Shown here piece after piece: positions 43,545-55,530 of a stretch of 64,000 nucleotides of DNA. Location of the stretch: positions 106,617,222 through 106,681,221 of the forward strand of contig NC_059075.1 of assembly GCF_020497125.1 (NCBI RefSeq), in the 5' to 3' direction. Made by a program: the position numbers and the translations under genes. The notes under the pieces are model-generated. The model was given only the letters and a program-made list of their open reading frames with translations. It was not told the DNA's origin and searched no databases. Position 1 is the first letter of the stretch, and the number at the start of each line of letters is the position of its first letter. This DNA comes from Mauremys mutica. Its lineage: Eukaryota > Chordata > Testudines > Geoemydidae.

Positions 43545-45350
43545 GCATACCCTGGCCCTCTCAGCAATGGGAGGATGGGAAAAGTGGTGAAATAGCCGCA
43601 TCCATTCTAGATACCAGAGGCTGATGAGAATGTTGCATTGGAGCTGCAGCAAGCCACAGAATAAATACTGTGTGACACCCTAATATTGGCCTGCAAGGCT
43701 ATGTCAATGTATGGGGTGATTGTCAGAATAGCTGGGTGGGCCAGCTGAGGTGGGAGCAGTCTGTCAGAACTACCAGGTAGCTGGGAATTCTCCAACAAGG
43801 CAGCACCACTGAGCAGACTAACGTTGCAGCTTTGATTAGGAACCTTCTTTGGGATCATCTGGTTAGGCCCTTGCTTGTGGGCTCTGGTTGATTGGCATGG
43901 ACCTATCACAGGACTTGCAGGGAATGACATCAGTGCTCACCAGCTCAGGCATAGGGATGACTCACTAGTGAGGCTGAGTGAGGCCAACTGCACATCATGC
44001 TGTGCAATGGCAGAAGGTGGTTAGTGGGGTGATCATAGTGCTACAAGCAATTTGTGGTTCCATTCAATGGAGGGAGGAGAAGTGGCTGAGTAACGCTTCT
44101 CTAGGCTTACCTTTTTAAAAGTGTGCAGTCATTAGCCTGTTTGAAACATTCCAGTCTAACTAATCAAATCTCAAGGAGAGGAATGCCATGAAGGCCTGTT
44201 ACTGCTGGAGTGAACCTGCACCTTTGCTGAGTCATAGCTGCTCACCCAACAGGTATTGTAATGAGATCTGGAGTGGAGATGAGCCCCTCCCAAGGCTCAG
44301 TTTGATCTCTGTGTGACTGACTCAGCCACAGTGAGTTTCTAATACCGTATTTGAAATCTGAGCTACTTACCTTTTCACATTGATCAATGCAAGTCTGAAT
44401 TTTCTCAGACCTGAACTGAGAGTGTGTCTTTATTTAATTGGGTTACACCATACAAATCCAGCCCATTCCCTGCCTCATTTTGTTTCTTCCTCATCTCTCT
44501 ACTGCTGTGGTGACCAGAGCTAAATGCTTGACAAGGATTAAAAGGCTATCCTGTCCCGAAGTCTCCCACTACTAAATGGAACCTGGGACATCCCTCACAA
44601 TGACAATATGCTATTTACCGTCCTGCAGAGAGTGGGTCTATATTGCAGTCTTTGTGCAAAAAAAATGTTTCACTGATTGCAGAAGGGCGTTTAGTATTAA
44701 ACCTAGATTTCCCGGGCTTGGATGGATGTTGGTAATACCACTTAGCACTGATAGAGCAGATCTTAAGATGCTACAACTTAAAAGTGCAGCACAAAAGTTA
44801 ATCAATAAATTCTTAAACAATGCATACGCCTGCATGGTCTGCTGCTTGCCACATAAGTCAGCCCATGATTTCCCACTACTAGGAAGTTAGTCAATTAAGA
44901 GAATAACTTCACTAAAGGTACGAATTACATGAGTAGCACATGCTCCTACCATGGCCCTGCTTTTCGTATTTGTTTTTAACTTTGTGCTGGTATTGTGAAA
45001 ATGGCAGTATAAATAAAGGTGTTTTTTTTAAATTTTTGCTTGCAGAAAACAGAAAAATGGCAGTGGACCTAGTCTGAGGTTTTCCACTTGAAACAGGCTT
45101 ACCCCTGACATGAAAAGTTTACCACGAAGTTTGATACTTACATGGTTTTAAAGTAAAGCTCAGACCAATTAAGCTGTAGCCCTCACCACCTCATTTCACA
45201 TTAATACCAAATGTATTCTAAGTTTAGAGCCAATGTTCAGATCCCTAAACCACCGTATTTCAGACCCATTTAAGGGGCAAATCTAACCCCATTTCAAATG
45301 TATATCTAGTGCTAAAGTGAAGACCCTGTAAGTGGCAAGCCTAAGGTCAC
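43545..45350. other. SLC22A18 intron sequence, nothing recognised
   Basis: No supported gene or repeat end. Two overlapping 65-104-codon frames near 44576-44890 have no domain. Confidence 0.35.
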
Positions 45351-45353
45351 TTA

Positions 45354-45565
45354 GGGTAAGTCTACACTGCAGTTAAATACTGGCGGCTGGCCTGGGTCAG
45401 CTGACTTGGGCTGGGGTTACCCTTTCACAGGGTTCCAGAGCCCAGGCTCCAGCCTGAGCCCAAACATCTATACTGCAATTACACAGCCCCATAGCTGGAG
45501 CCCCGTGAGCCCAAGTCACTTACGCAGGCCAGCCACGGGTGTTTAACTGCAGTGCAGACATGCCC
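45354..45565. mobile_element. MITE with CTGCAGTTAAA inverted ends
   Basis: GGGTAAGTCTACACTGCAG and the complement of GGGCATGTCTGCACTGCAG continue into GTTAAA on both sides, giving inverted repeats of about 25 bp. The flanks are TTA and TAA. Confidence 0.78.
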
Positions 45566-45712
45566 TAAAATATCAAATGCTAGACTCCACATTAGACTCC
45601 ACTTAAGTGGAGAAAGTCACTCGATTCTCTTCAAGAGCAATCCTAGTTCAACTGGCAAGTCTCAGAACTCTCAAGCCCCAGGTCACTTCATTGGCCTGGC
45701 GTTTGACGCTTA

Positions 45713-45973
45713 GGTACGTTTTGCTTAGGCAGAAACCACCCTGCGGCAGCGAGTCTCGGAGCTTGGGTCCAGGCTCGCACTACGGCACTAGGAACAGCTG
45801 TGTAGAGGTCTGGGCTGGAGCTTGGGGGACAGGGTTGGGCTTCAGCGCCGAAGCTCTAGCCTGAGCCCAAATGACCACACCGCCGTTTTTAGCATAGTAA
45901 TGCGAGCCTGTGGCTGTAGACCCGAGCTCTGGGACTCACTGCTGCGGTTTTAAAATGCAGAGTAGACTTACCC
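45713..45973. mobile_element. MITE related to the one at 45354
   Basis: The right end, complement of GGGTAAGTCTACTCTGCA, matches the end type of the neighbouring MITE. The left end is degraded. The interior words 'agtctcggagcttgggt' and 'gcgagcctgtggctgtaga' recur in the fragment at 55424-55530. Flanked by TTA and TAA. Confidence 0.55.
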
Positions 45974-46039
45974 TAACTAGTCAGAGGATTTCCGATAGAA
46001 ACACATTTCTGCAGTAAAGTGCAAATTTTAGACTAGGGG

Positions 46040-46290
46040 GCAGTGTGCGCTACTGGAAAGAGCACTGGACTAGGGCCCAGGAGACCTGGGTTCTACTCCC
46101 AGCTTTGCTGCTGAGTGGCCTTGGGCAAGTCCTTTCAGTTGTTGGGTTTAGAGTGGGAGTGGTGGCCTGTGATACACAGGCAGTCAGACTATGGTGGTCC
46201 CTTCTGACCTCAGATTCTATTATGTCACTTCTCTGTGCCTCAGTTTTCCCTGTAAAGTGGGGATAATGATCCTGACCACCTTTGTAAAGC
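46040..46290 (+). repeat. MIR SINE with an inserted LINE-tail piece
   Basis: MIR sequence 'gagacctgggttctactccc' and 'ttgggcaagt' continues at 46227 with 'tctctgtgcctcagttttcc' and 'aaagtggggataatgat'. The middle, about 46135-46220, includes 'ggtggtcccttctgacctca', the CR1/L3-like tail also seen at 1425-2290. Confidence 0.65.
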
Positions 46291-46299
46291 AGTAGGAGA

Positions 46300-46988
46300 T
46301 GGGTAGTGTTGTTAAAAGTAGCCGTTCAAGTCCCAGACTGTCAAAGCCGCATACTTTGGATGACTTATGCCAACTTGACACCATTCCACTTCAATACAAA
46401 ACAGATGTCATGAGGCAAACCTCAGATCCCTTACACTGCAAACTTCACCCCTTTAACAGCCTTATAGGTTTTTTTCCCCCTCTGACCTTGCTTACATGCT
46501 CTTTGCCTCTCCAGTCTCCCATGTGCCCATTTCCAATCCATCTCTTGAGTCAGGTTACACAGCTCATAGCTGGGGAGTGGGAGAGTATTTCCAGTCATTG
46601 GCTAGGGAATTGTTTCCACTGATGAGAATTCTGACTTGATCTGCCTTACAGCTGGAGGAAATCTGTCCTGATTTGCAAACTAATGCAGCCTCTCAATCTC
46701 TAAAATGAGTGGGTTAGACCCTGAGCTGGTGGAAATAGGAGTAGCTCCCTTTATTTCAGTGGCAGCTACTCCAATTTATATCAGCTAAGGATTTGGCTTA
46801 GTGACATCCACATGTCAACCAGCTGGGAACTCTCTTGTGCTCTAAAGTTCAGCATTACCATTATATATCTGTTGTCCATTTCTAAGTAAATTCATGCCTG
46901 CAGTTGTCCTGTGCACACTGCAGTTATCTGATTTATGTGTGCAGTTATTTGCACATGCAGGCTTTTTTTGGGGAGAGGGCTTGTGTTT
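46300..46988. other. SLC22A18 intron sequence, nothing recognised
   Basis: A degenerate palindromic amniote repeat lies near 46710-46800. Nothing else. Confidence 0.35.
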
Positions 46989-46996
46989 ATCTACAA

Positions 46997-47737
46997 CAGG
47001 GGTGGGCAAACTACGGCCCGCAGGCCGGATCCGGCCTCTAAGGGCTTTGGATCTGGCCAACGGGATTGCCCCCCGTGGCGCCGTGGGCCCCACGCCGCTC
47101 TCAGAAGTGGCTGGCACCACGTCCCTGCAACCCCTGAGCCAGGGGGGCAGAGGGCTCCATGCGTTGCCCTTGCCTCCAGGCACCGACCCCCCGCAGCTCC
47201 CATTGGCTGGGAACAGGGTACCTGGAGGCACAGCAAGGGCAGCGCATGTGGAGCCCTCCGCCCTCCCTCCCGCAGGGGCCACAGCGCTTCCTGGAACAGT
47301 GCAGGGCCAGGGACAGTGCAGGCATGCAGGGAGCCTGCCCTGGCCCCGGTACCCTGGAGCCGCTTTAAGTAAGTGGCACCAGGCCGGAGCCCAAACCCCT
47401 CCTGCACCCCACCCCCCTGCCCTGAGCTCCCTGCTGCACCCTGCACCCCAACCCCTTGCCCTGAGCCCCCCATGCACTCCTCCTGCACCCCAACTCCCTG
47501 TCCTGAGCCCCCTCGTACATCCTGCATCCTTCATGCACCCCAACCCCCTTCTCTGAGCCCCCTCATGCACCCCAAACCCCTCCTCTGCCCCAGTCCCTTC
47601 CCCTGAGCCCCTTCCTGCACACCGTGCGCCCTCCCACACCCTGCACTCCCTCCCGCACCCCAACCCCCTGCCCTGGCCCTGCATACAATTTCCCCACCCA
47701 GATGTGGCCCTCGGCCCAAAAAGTTTGCTCACCCCTG
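46997..47737. mobile_element. hAT MITE, GGGCAAACT ends, GC-rich interior
   Basis: CAGGGGTGGGCAAACT and the complement of CAGGGGTGAGCAAACT are near-perfect inverted ends. The duplication is atctacaa (46989-46996) and atctacac (47738-47745), 7 of 8. The interior has 'gcagctcccattggctggga' (CCAAT on the other strand) and an irregular C-rich tandem from about 47390 to 47680. The 305-codon and 220-codon frames over it come from that composition and are not genes. Confidence 0.88.
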
Positions 47738-47853
47738 ATCTACACCCATAGTTTTGCAAACATAGTCACTCTGCAAAAACAATTGGTGCAGTTTTAGAGG
47801 CTGGGCTGAAGCTCCTTAAAAACTCAGCCCTTATTGCACCGATAAGTCTCCAA

Positions 47854-48137
47854 GGGTACGTCGGCGGGTAGCGATTGATTTATCGGGGAGGGGATCATAT
47901 ATCGTGTCTCATCTAGACACGATATATCGATCCCCAAACACTCTCCCCGTTGACTCTGAACTCCACCAGAGCGCACGGCGGTAGCGGAGTCGACGGGGGA
48001 GCCGCAGCCATCGATCCCGTGCCGTGAGGACGGGAGGTAAGTCGAGATAAGATATGTCGACTTCAGCTACGGGAATATCGTAGCTGAACTTGTGTATCTT
48101 ACATCGACCCTCCCCCTCCCCCGGAGTAGACCAGGCC
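47854..48137. mobile_element. MITE with long central hairpin
   Basis: GGGTACGTCGGCGG and the complement of GGCCTGGTCTACTCCGG mark the ends. CAA flanks both sides (47851-47853, 48138-48140). A long palindrome with arms TATATCGTGTCT and AGACACGATATA around 'catct' lies near 47890-47934. Confidence 0.6.
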
Positions 48138-48599
48138 CAAGAAAAGCCTTGATGGTACTGAAAAAGCAGCAGTGAAACGTGAGTGTTCTTTCTGTCTTCG
48201 TGTTCTGAGCTTCTTCCTTGCATGTAGTCTCTGTTTCAAAGAGCATGCCTTGGGCTGTCTATCATGGGCTTATTCTTACCGACATGGTGCTGACCTTTGT
48301 CCTTTGAAGTACTGTGAAAAGAGACCTTGCAGAAATCTGGTCTGTCATCAGGGAACAAAAGAGGAAGGAAATAGTTTGCAAGTGAAATTACAAGAGCCGC
48401 CCATGGCTGTGTACACATGCCACAGGTAAAATAGCTTGATCTGTTCTTCTTGAAAGACAGATAAGCCGCTGAACCGCCAGTGGAAATATTGATCTGGAAA
48501 CTCCCAGCAAATACTTTTAAGCAGTGAAATCTCTCTCTAACCTCCATGCTCCATTTGCAGTTTAAGCATTTATCCACAGTACAACAGTCATTGGGTGAA

Positions 48600-48660
48600 A
48601 GAGAGAATGACTCTTTAGTCCAGTGGTTAGGGCACCCAACTGGCAGGTGGGAGACCCAAG
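48600..48660 (+). repeat. tRNA-like repeat head
   Basis: 'agtccagtggttagggcac' is like an RNA polymerase III box A, and 'caggtgggagacccaag' follows. A related inverted copy lies near 49296-49420. Probably a tRNA-derived dispersed repeat, not a functional tRNA: no acceptor-stem pairing and no clean box B. Confidence 0.4.
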
Positions 48661-48740
48661 ATAGGTAGACACAGCAAGCAGCTGCCCAAAGCAGCGTGTC
48701 ACAGCACAGGATGACAAACTTGGGCTTGTAGTGCTACAGG

Positions 48741-48862
48741 TAGTGTGACCAGATGTCCCGATTTTATAGGGATAGTCCCGATTTTTGGGTCTTTTTCTTA
48801 TATAGGCTCCTATTACCCCTGAGCCTATCCCGATTTTTCACATTTGCTGTCTGGTCACCCTA
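48741..48862. mobile_element. Small hAT MITE (TGACCAGA ends)
   Basis: TAGTGTGACCAGATGTCC and the complement of TAGGGTGACCAGACAGC are inverted ends. A perfect duplication GCTACAGG lies at 48733-48740 and 48863-48870. It contains inverted 'cccgattttatagggat / atccc(g)attttt' words and has no coding capacity. Confidence 0.92.
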
Positions 48863-49295
48863 GCTACAGGCCAGTGCTAAAAATAGCTGAGTAGACATTC
48901 AGACTCTGCATCTTTAGCCCACCCCCCCTCTAAACTTCAGAGCCTGAGCCTGAATGTCTACCTACCTTCCCCCGCCCCCAGCACAAGCCTCACAAGCCCG
49001 AGGCTGAAGCTCCGGGACTCAGTGCTGCTCGCTGTGTAGATGCACCCCCAGCGTCCAGTCCCTCTGCTCCAGTCACTCTTCCATTATCTATCCGCAGTGG
49101 AACAGTTTCAACAGGAGAGACTCGGAGAGCTCTGCATCAGACTATCCCATAGCCCAGTGGTTAGGTGGCATGGATGAGCATTCATGTCGCACGCCCTGTC
49201 AGCACCTGGGGATGCTAACGAGCCAACCAACAGACCAAATTCAGTGATGAATCCTGGTCATGCGCCACCTGAGGCACGTTGTGCATGCACTAAGA

Positions 49296-49420
49296 AGTGC
49301 TTAGAGCACTCCCCTGCCGGGGGGAGACCCTTGTTCAGATCCTTTTTGCCCCTCTGACAGAGAGGCAAGGAATTGAACCTGGGTCTCCCACATCCCAGGT
49401 GAGTGCTCCAACTCCTGGGC
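49296..49420 (-). repeat. Inverted copy of the tRNA-like repeat
   Basis: The minus strand reads GGAGCACTCACCTGGGATGT, then GGGAGACCCAGGTTCAATTCC with a box-B-like GGTTCAATTCC. On the plus strand just to the left, 'cttagagcactcccctgccg' is a second head in the opposite direction, so the copy is partly palindromic. I do not know the family name. Confidence 0.45.
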
Positions 49421-49834
49421 AAAAAGTATAAGGAGAGCACCACCATCACCATCACCACCTCCTGTGGCCGTTTTGTGTGGAGCAAGGCAGGCGCCCAAAT
49501 GGATTCTCACAAGAAATACCTTGGGTGCGTAAGGCACCTGACTGCAGGAGAGGGGTTCCTATTCCGGGATCACTATGCAGAGATAGGCCTTACAGCCTAG
49601 ACTTGGGTACCAATCTCGGGGCAGGGCTTAGGACACGCCCTTCTCGTTGCCATCGTCCATGTGGTTAGCTTAGGCAGCTCCCCAGCTAGTGTGCTGTCTT
49701 TCTGTGGATGGCATTCTTAGGTGCCTATCCTCTCCCCATTTATTGTATAGGGAGCCTAGGTGCCTAACTCAGCTTTGGGGGTTACAGTGTTGGTCCTGTG
49801 GTTTTCCAGGTGCCTAAAAGTGAGGTACTATGGC

Positions 49835-50602
49835 TGGGGTTTCCAACTGTCTAATCGCACAAACCCAAACATCCTTCCCCACCCCGTCCCCAAGGCTACA
49901 CCCCTTCTTCAAGGCCCTGCTCCCTGCTCACTCCAGTCCCTCTCCTTCCGTCGCTTGCTTTCCCCCACCCTCATCTGGGGCAGGGGGTTGGGGTGTGGGC
50001 TCTGGGCTGGGGCAGAAGGGTTTGGAGCGTGGGAGGGGGCTCCAGGCTGAGCCTGAGGTGGGGGGGTTGGGGTGCAGGAGGGGGTGCGGACTCTGGGAGG
50101 GAGTGTGTGTAGGGGACGGGGTTCAAGGCTGGACAGGGATGCAGGGGGTTGGGGCGCAGGAGGAGGTTCGGGGTGCAGGTTCCGGCTAGATGGCATTTAC
50201 CTCGGGTGGCTTCCAGAAGTGGCGGCATGTCCGGCAGTGGCTCCTAGGCTCAGGAGTGGCCAGGTGGCTCTGCCCCTGCCTGCAGGCACCTCTCCCGCAG
50301 CTCCCACTGGCCGTGCTTCCCTGTTCCTGGCCAATGGGAGCAGCAAAATCGGAGCTCGGAGCAGGGGCAGCATGCGGAGACCCCCTGGCCACCCCTGTGT
50401 CTAGGAGCTGCTGCTGTCGTGGGACATGCCGGTTGTACCAGGAGCAGCACAGAGCCAGGGCAGGTAGGGAGCCTGCCTTAGTCCTACTGCGCTGTCAGAT
50501 TTTTAGCAGCCTAAAATCTCCTGGGTTAGTTTCAGTAGTCTCCAGGAGATCGAGCCCGATTCCAGGAGACTCCCGGCCAAACTGGGAGGGTTAGCAACCC
50601 TA
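49835..50602. mobile_element. MITE with GGGTTNCCAAC ends, 8-bp TSD
   Basis: TGGGGTTTCCAACTG and the complement of TAGGGTTGCTAACCC are inverted. The duplication actatggc (49827-49834) and actatgac (50603-50610) matches 7 of 8. The interior is G-rich and contains a diverged CCAAT-box palindrome (50296-50344). The right part, 'gtctccaggagat', resembles the small element near 20.9 kb. Confidence 0.75.
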
Positions 50603-50696
50603 ACTATGACGCTCACTGTTGCAATACCTAAGTCCCTTTGTGGATCCCATCCAGAACATTTAGAGAAAAAGGATTTTAAAACAACAGACTCTAAGT

Positions 50697-51011
50697 CAGG
50701 GATTGGCAACCTCTGGCATGTGGCTTGCCAGGGCAAGCACACTGGCGGGCCGGGCCAGTTTGTTTACCTGCTGCGTCAGCAGGTTCGGCCGATCGGTTTG
50801 TCATCCCAGGCCAATGGGGGCGGCGGGAAGCCGCGACCAGCACATCCCTCGCCCACGCCGCTTCCCACCGCCCCCATTGGCCTGGGACAGCGAACCGCGG
50901 CCAGTGGGAGCCGTGATCAGCCGAACCTGCTGATATGGCAGGTAAACAAACTGGCCCGGCCTGCCAGGGTGCTTACCCTGGTGAGCTGCGTGCAGAGGTT
51001 GCCAACCCCTG
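50697..51011. mobile_element. hAT MITE with long inverted repeats
   Basis: CAGGGATTGGCAACCTCT and the complement of CAGGGGTTGGCAACCTCT at the ends. The duplication ctctaagt (50689-50696) and gtctaagt (51012-51019) matches 7 of 8. The element is almost a complete palindrome: 'gggccagtttgtttacctgc' recurs inverted, and the centre has 'caggccaatgggggcgg' facing its complement. Confidence 0.9.
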
Positions 51012-51038
51012 GTCTAAGTGTATGTCTACTTTTCCTAA

Positions 51039-51057
51039 AGGGTTAGGGTTAGGGTTA
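51039..51057. repeat. Short interstitial telomere-like repeat
   Basis: Three GGGTTA units in a row, next to the right flank of a hAT MITE. Too short to mean more than a patch. Confidence 0.7.
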
Positions 51058-52147
51058 CTATCCCCATGGTAACCTGGGCAGGCCTAGCTTCTTCAGACAG
51101 TTTGGTGGTTGCCTGCATCTTAGTCTGGTTCCTACAAATTCTCCTTATTAACTAAACCACTATGCTCATACAGTAGACATCCCAGTAATCAGGTCAGCAT
51201 AGAGTATACAGAAGTTATTCCAGAACAGCTCCAGTTCTGTCAGCAGATCAAGGGGAGAACTGTACAATCACAGATTTCATCCATGTGCACTCTACAGAAG
51301 ATCAGCAGGTACCATGTAATCTATAAAACACTGAACATCCACTGGATGTACATGCGACTCATTCACAAACCAGATCAGCAGCCACAGGACAACAACAACA
51401 ACAAAAGAGGAAAATGTGGCTTTGGAAAGCCTTCCGCCCCTTGAATTTCAGGGCCTGTACAAAGCCCTTAGAATGTGGGAAGGTAAAGCCTACTTTTTTA
51501 TTTTATCAGCTGGTCACAACTTTCTGTCACAAACACCTTTTGATTTGAACCCGCTACTTAATGTTTGTGAGACTGAGGGAAGCATATAAAGATGCTGGGG
51601 GGTGGTGGGAAGATACACATACTGAGTCCCAAACTGCTGACAATAGCATCTTGCCTGAAAGAATACAGAATATTTTATATTTTGCAAGCTCCAGTGCGTC
51701 ATTCATCTTTTCTATTGGCTTAAATTCTTCAGACCGGGGAAATTGAAGAACTTTGTGTTTGTTGTCTTTCATCAGGTAGATTTTCCCCAGGCTTACCTGG
51801 CTATAATTAAAAACCCAATCCTTTAATCATCTGTTTGTTGCCCAGAAGAGAAAGCTAGAGGGACAGACAGAGTATATAATGTAAATCTTTCCTCCCAGAG
51901 ACAGTCTCTCGAATAATCCAGTAACAAGATTGCAGTTGAAGATATAATTTGTTTGACAAGAAGAGATAAATTTAGTCAAGGGACCAGACTGTCTGTGTGT
52001 GTAAATTTTTTTCCCCCTTTAATTTTAAAATCACATCTGGTGCTTAGATATCAGTTACTTGCCAGCAACGCCAGGTGCTTCATTTGCTTAATCCTTGTGC
52101 AGAATGTTCCCAGCAGATACTGTGCTACACGCTTTCCAGCACCGTGG
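51058..52147. other. SLC22A18 intron sequence, nothing recognised
   Basis: No supported feature. Confidence 0.35.
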
Positions 52148-52155
52148 CCTTAGAC

Positions 52156-52523
52156 CAGAGGTTCTCAACCTTTTTCTTTCTGACCCCCCTCCCCGCCCCA
52201 ACATGCTATAAAAACGCCACAGCCCACCTGTGCCAACGTAACTGGGTTTCTGCATATAACAGCCAGGGACAGCATTAGGGGGTAGCAAGCAGGGCAATTG
52301 CCTGGGGCCTCATGCCACGGGGGTCACCACGAAGCTACATTGCTCAGACTTCGGCTTCAGCCCCGGGTGGCGGGGCTCAGAGCCTGGGCTTCAACCCCAT
52401 GCAGCAGGACTTTGGTTTCTGCCCTGGGCCCCAGCAAGTCTAATGTTGGCCATGCTTGGTGACCCCCCTGAAACCTACTCGCAGCCCCTCAGGGGGCCTC
52501 AGACCCCTGGTTGAGAACCACTA
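52156..52523. mobile_element. hAT MITE (TTCTCAACC ends)
   Basis: CAGAGGTTCTCAACC and the complement of TAGTGGTTCTCAACC. The duplication is ccttagac (52148-52155) and ccctaggc (52524-52531), 6 of 8, so older than its relatives. The interior has 'cggcttcagccccgggtgg'-type repeats. Confidence 0.82.
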
Positions 52524-52683
52524 CCCTAGGCTTTTTCCATTTACTGATGTTTACAACTCTATAGAAAATTAGAGCCTAATAGCTTTCCTATCAGGCCAGC
52601 TTCAACTGATTGTGCAGTGTAGAATGACGTTCTGGAGAGAAAGGGGATAAAACTTACACCTCCCAGTAAAAATTCTCATAGGA

Positions 52684-52941
52684 GTCACGTCTACACTACA
52701 GACTTGTGCTGGCATAGCCATTTCGGTCAGGCACATGACTCATGATAGACATAGCTGTGCCAGCAAAAGCCCCTGCGGTAGATGTAGTTATATCAGCAAA
52801 AAAGTGTGCTTTTACTAGTAAAGCTTAATTTGCTCGGTGGGGTGGGGAGAGGGCTGGAATATGCTATGCAGCAAAAACTGCATCCCCACTAGAAGCACTT
52901 TGCCGGTATAGTATAAAGCACACCTAGTGTAGACGGGGGCT
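52684..52941. mobile_element. Harbinger-like MITE (TCTACACTA ends)
   Basis: GTCACGTCTACACTACAG on the left and the complement of CCGTCTACACTAGGTG on the right. The interior has 'gttatatcagcaaaaaagtg'. The flanks were not resolved. Confidence 0.6.
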
Positions 52942-53769
52942 CAGTAAATGTACTTTGAAGGAGGTTTTGTTCACATCTTTTCTGTGATGAGACCACTCTG
53001 AAATTAGAACCATTTTACACAGTCCTGGCTGAGAATGATTGTGTGTTCCTGAACGCACTCCAAGCCCTTGACTGAATAGCCTACAGTCATCAGCTCTCTA
53101 TGCCTGCTGTAACATATTGTAGGTTTTAGGGAATCTCCTGCTCCCTGAGTAGCGTGGAGGTGGCTGCTTGCAAAACTCTTGACCTCATTTCATTATCTTC
53201 AATCAGAAGTTCCCTTTTGGTTTTATATTGGCATAACCATAAGTAATTACACATCATCATGATACAACAACTTACTTATTACTCTAGACCCCTGGCTTTC
53301 TTCCATTAAGCTACCCACGCTACTTTCACCTAATTGCCAGACCTCAGCAATTCCAGTTTTGGTCATATCCAGTTCCTGAGTGGCTGCTTCATCTCCCAGT
53401 CAAATAATTCTTTGTTTTTGTTGCCTTTAAGACACTGCATTCCAGAACCCTCTTCTCATTTTCTGATCTTATTTCACTCTCCCTTTTCCCAGACCTCAAC
53501 TTTCTCCCCTTTTCCCCTGTTACTTCGCTTTATTTTACAGCTGCACAGCACTTTCCAATATCCTGTGCTATTAAACTGTGATCTTTGCTTAACTGGGAAC
53601 AGATGTATCTGAAAATAAGTTCTAAGCAGCCATTAAAAAAAAAGGTTAAAACAACCCAACTTACCCTTGCTGTTAGAAACCATGATCCAAAGCCCAGTGA
53701 AGCCAATGGAAAGACTTTTTCAATGGGAGATTGAGCAGGCCCACATAATGCTCTTTATTTGTAGATCTC
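52942..53769. other. SLC22A18 intron sequence, nothing recognised
   Basis: No supported feature. Confidence 0.35.
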
Positions 53770-53945
53770 AACATGCTTCACAAAAGAAGGTAAATATCAT
53801 TACCTTCATTTCAAAGGTGGGGCGACTGAAACACAGAACATTTAAGCAACTTGCCCAAGGTCAAAATGTGGGTCAGTGGCATTGCTTGGAACAGAATTTG
53901 AGGTCTCCTCCTGTCCAGTGCCCTATCCACTACTCCACATTACTG
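53770..53945 (-). repeat. MIR SINE, minus strand
   Basis: Contains 'gaaacacagaacatttaagc' and 'aacttgcccaaggtc', the complement of MIR 'gaccttgggcaagtt', and ends in 'gccctatccactactcca', in MIR order on the minus strand. Confidence 0.65.
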
Positions 53946-54104
53946 AGGTTTTCTGGAGAGGACATTCCTGGGCTAGATCCTCAACTGGTGGAGCATCAAG
54001 TTACACGGGCTAAGGTTCTGGCTCTTGTAGAAGGAAAAGAGGACGAGATAATTTGATACCTTAACTTATTTGTTGAGCCAATTAATGACACCCAAGCTTC
54101 GTGA

Positions 54105-54156
54105 CAAAGAGGTCTCTCTGAGGGTGTTGCCAAAGAGGTCTCTCTGATGGGTGTTG
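54105..54156. repeat. 26-bp direct duplication
   Basis: 'caaagaggtctctctga' followed by 'gggtgttgc' occurs twice in tandem, with a single extra base in the second copy. Confidence 0.8.
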
Positions 54157-55423
54157 CTCTACGAGACGTTTCGTTTTGATCAGATTGCAAGTACTGGATT
54201 GGGGCAGATTCCCCCATTAAGTTTTAGAAGACGCCTTTTTAAAATAAATCTATTTTGTTAACATTTTAAAGAAAAACTCGGAATGAAGATGCACCAGAGC
54301 CCTGGGCTATGGAATAAGAAAAGAGGCCCCATACATTAGAGATGATTTAAGGTACTATTGTATAGCGAGACAGTTGGATTTAAAAATGTGGCCTGGAAGT
54401 GTGGCTTCTTAATGAGACAAGAGAATCAGTGGGTCTCACAATAGAGTATCACTAAAGACGATGCTGGAATGAGACTTTTTGACCCTAGCCATGTGGCATG
54501 TGACACAAACACAGCTGGTAACACTCATCTGACCCATTTCCAGCAAACACAGGTTGAGTTCAGACTGCTGCCTTTCTGCTTTGCAACCCGGGCTAAACTG
54601 CACTTGCCTAAGTAGTTTATATCAGCGCATTGTGGGAAAATCATGACAGCTATCCTATAGTGCCTCCGCCTGGGAGACAGTGCCCAGAGGACATGCTCCA
54701 GCACAAGCTGGGCCCGTGCACTCTGGGATATTCTACAGGACAGAGAGAAGGGGAAGGAAGGAAGTCTAGCCAAACTGGTTACACAGGCTCACATGGTGTT
54801 GGGAGGGAATTCCCTTCTATATGGCAAAAGAAAAAGTGTGCCAAAGCAATTACAAGATGACAGCAGCGTGCCAGACAATGGTTACTAACCAAGTATGAAC
54901 CACGTGGGACTGCGAGGACACAATCTGTGGTCAGAGCCAATCATGCCACCAACTGGATACAAGCAGCATTAAAACTTACCGTGTAAGGCCTCCGCTGAAG
55001 TTTTGTTCATTGGTAGAACAAATATGCCAAGGGGCAAAGCGAGTCAGACCATCGCAGGTGAGGGAGGCTCCCTGGCTGCAGTTATGCCACACAAGTTGTG
55101 TGTGTGCGGGGGGAGCCTGGACTCACAGGGCTGTTGAAGGGATGCACCACTCTTGCATAGCAGGGAACCCGGCACCTCAGAGGCTTCCTGTGCACCAAGA
55201 AGCAGTTGAAGATATGACGAGATACTGATCAAGGCTTTAAATCTGTTTACTAAATGGCAGGGATGGAGGGGTGCTAGTACAGTGTTCCCACTGCCACGGG
55301 AGTGCCGCGGGGCTTCATCAGGCTCCAAGGACTAGCTCTGCATCTGCTCTACAACCTGGGAAGGAGAATTCTGTTCTCCCCTGGGTTGGGCCCTGGGTCT
55401 CTGGATGTGGCCCCAGGCCCTAT
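54157..55423. other. SLC22A18 intron sequence, nothing recognised
   Basis: No supported gene. Around 54560-54740, 'gcgcattgtgggaaaatcat' and similar words suggest a MITE interior, but I found no ends. Confidence 0.3.
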
Positions 55424-55530
55424 GGGTACGTCTACACAGTGTTTTCAAACCTGCAGCGGTGAGTCTGAGAGTCTGGGTCTACACACTTGGGCTTGCGCTA
55501 CGGCTCTACAAACTGCTGTGCAAAGATTTA
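55424..55530 (+). mobile_element. MITE fragment (GGGTACGTCTACAC end)
   Basis: The left end GGGTACGTCTACACAG, then 'gcggtgagtctgagagtct' and 'cttgcgctacggctctaca', match words of the MITE at 45713-45973 on its opposite strand. The right end is missing. Confidence 0.55.

Noticed and set aside
46842..47759. 305-codon minus-strand and 220-codon plus-strand frames
   Set aside because: Both cover the GC-rich interior of a hAT MITE with defined ends and TSD. They are compositional artefacts.
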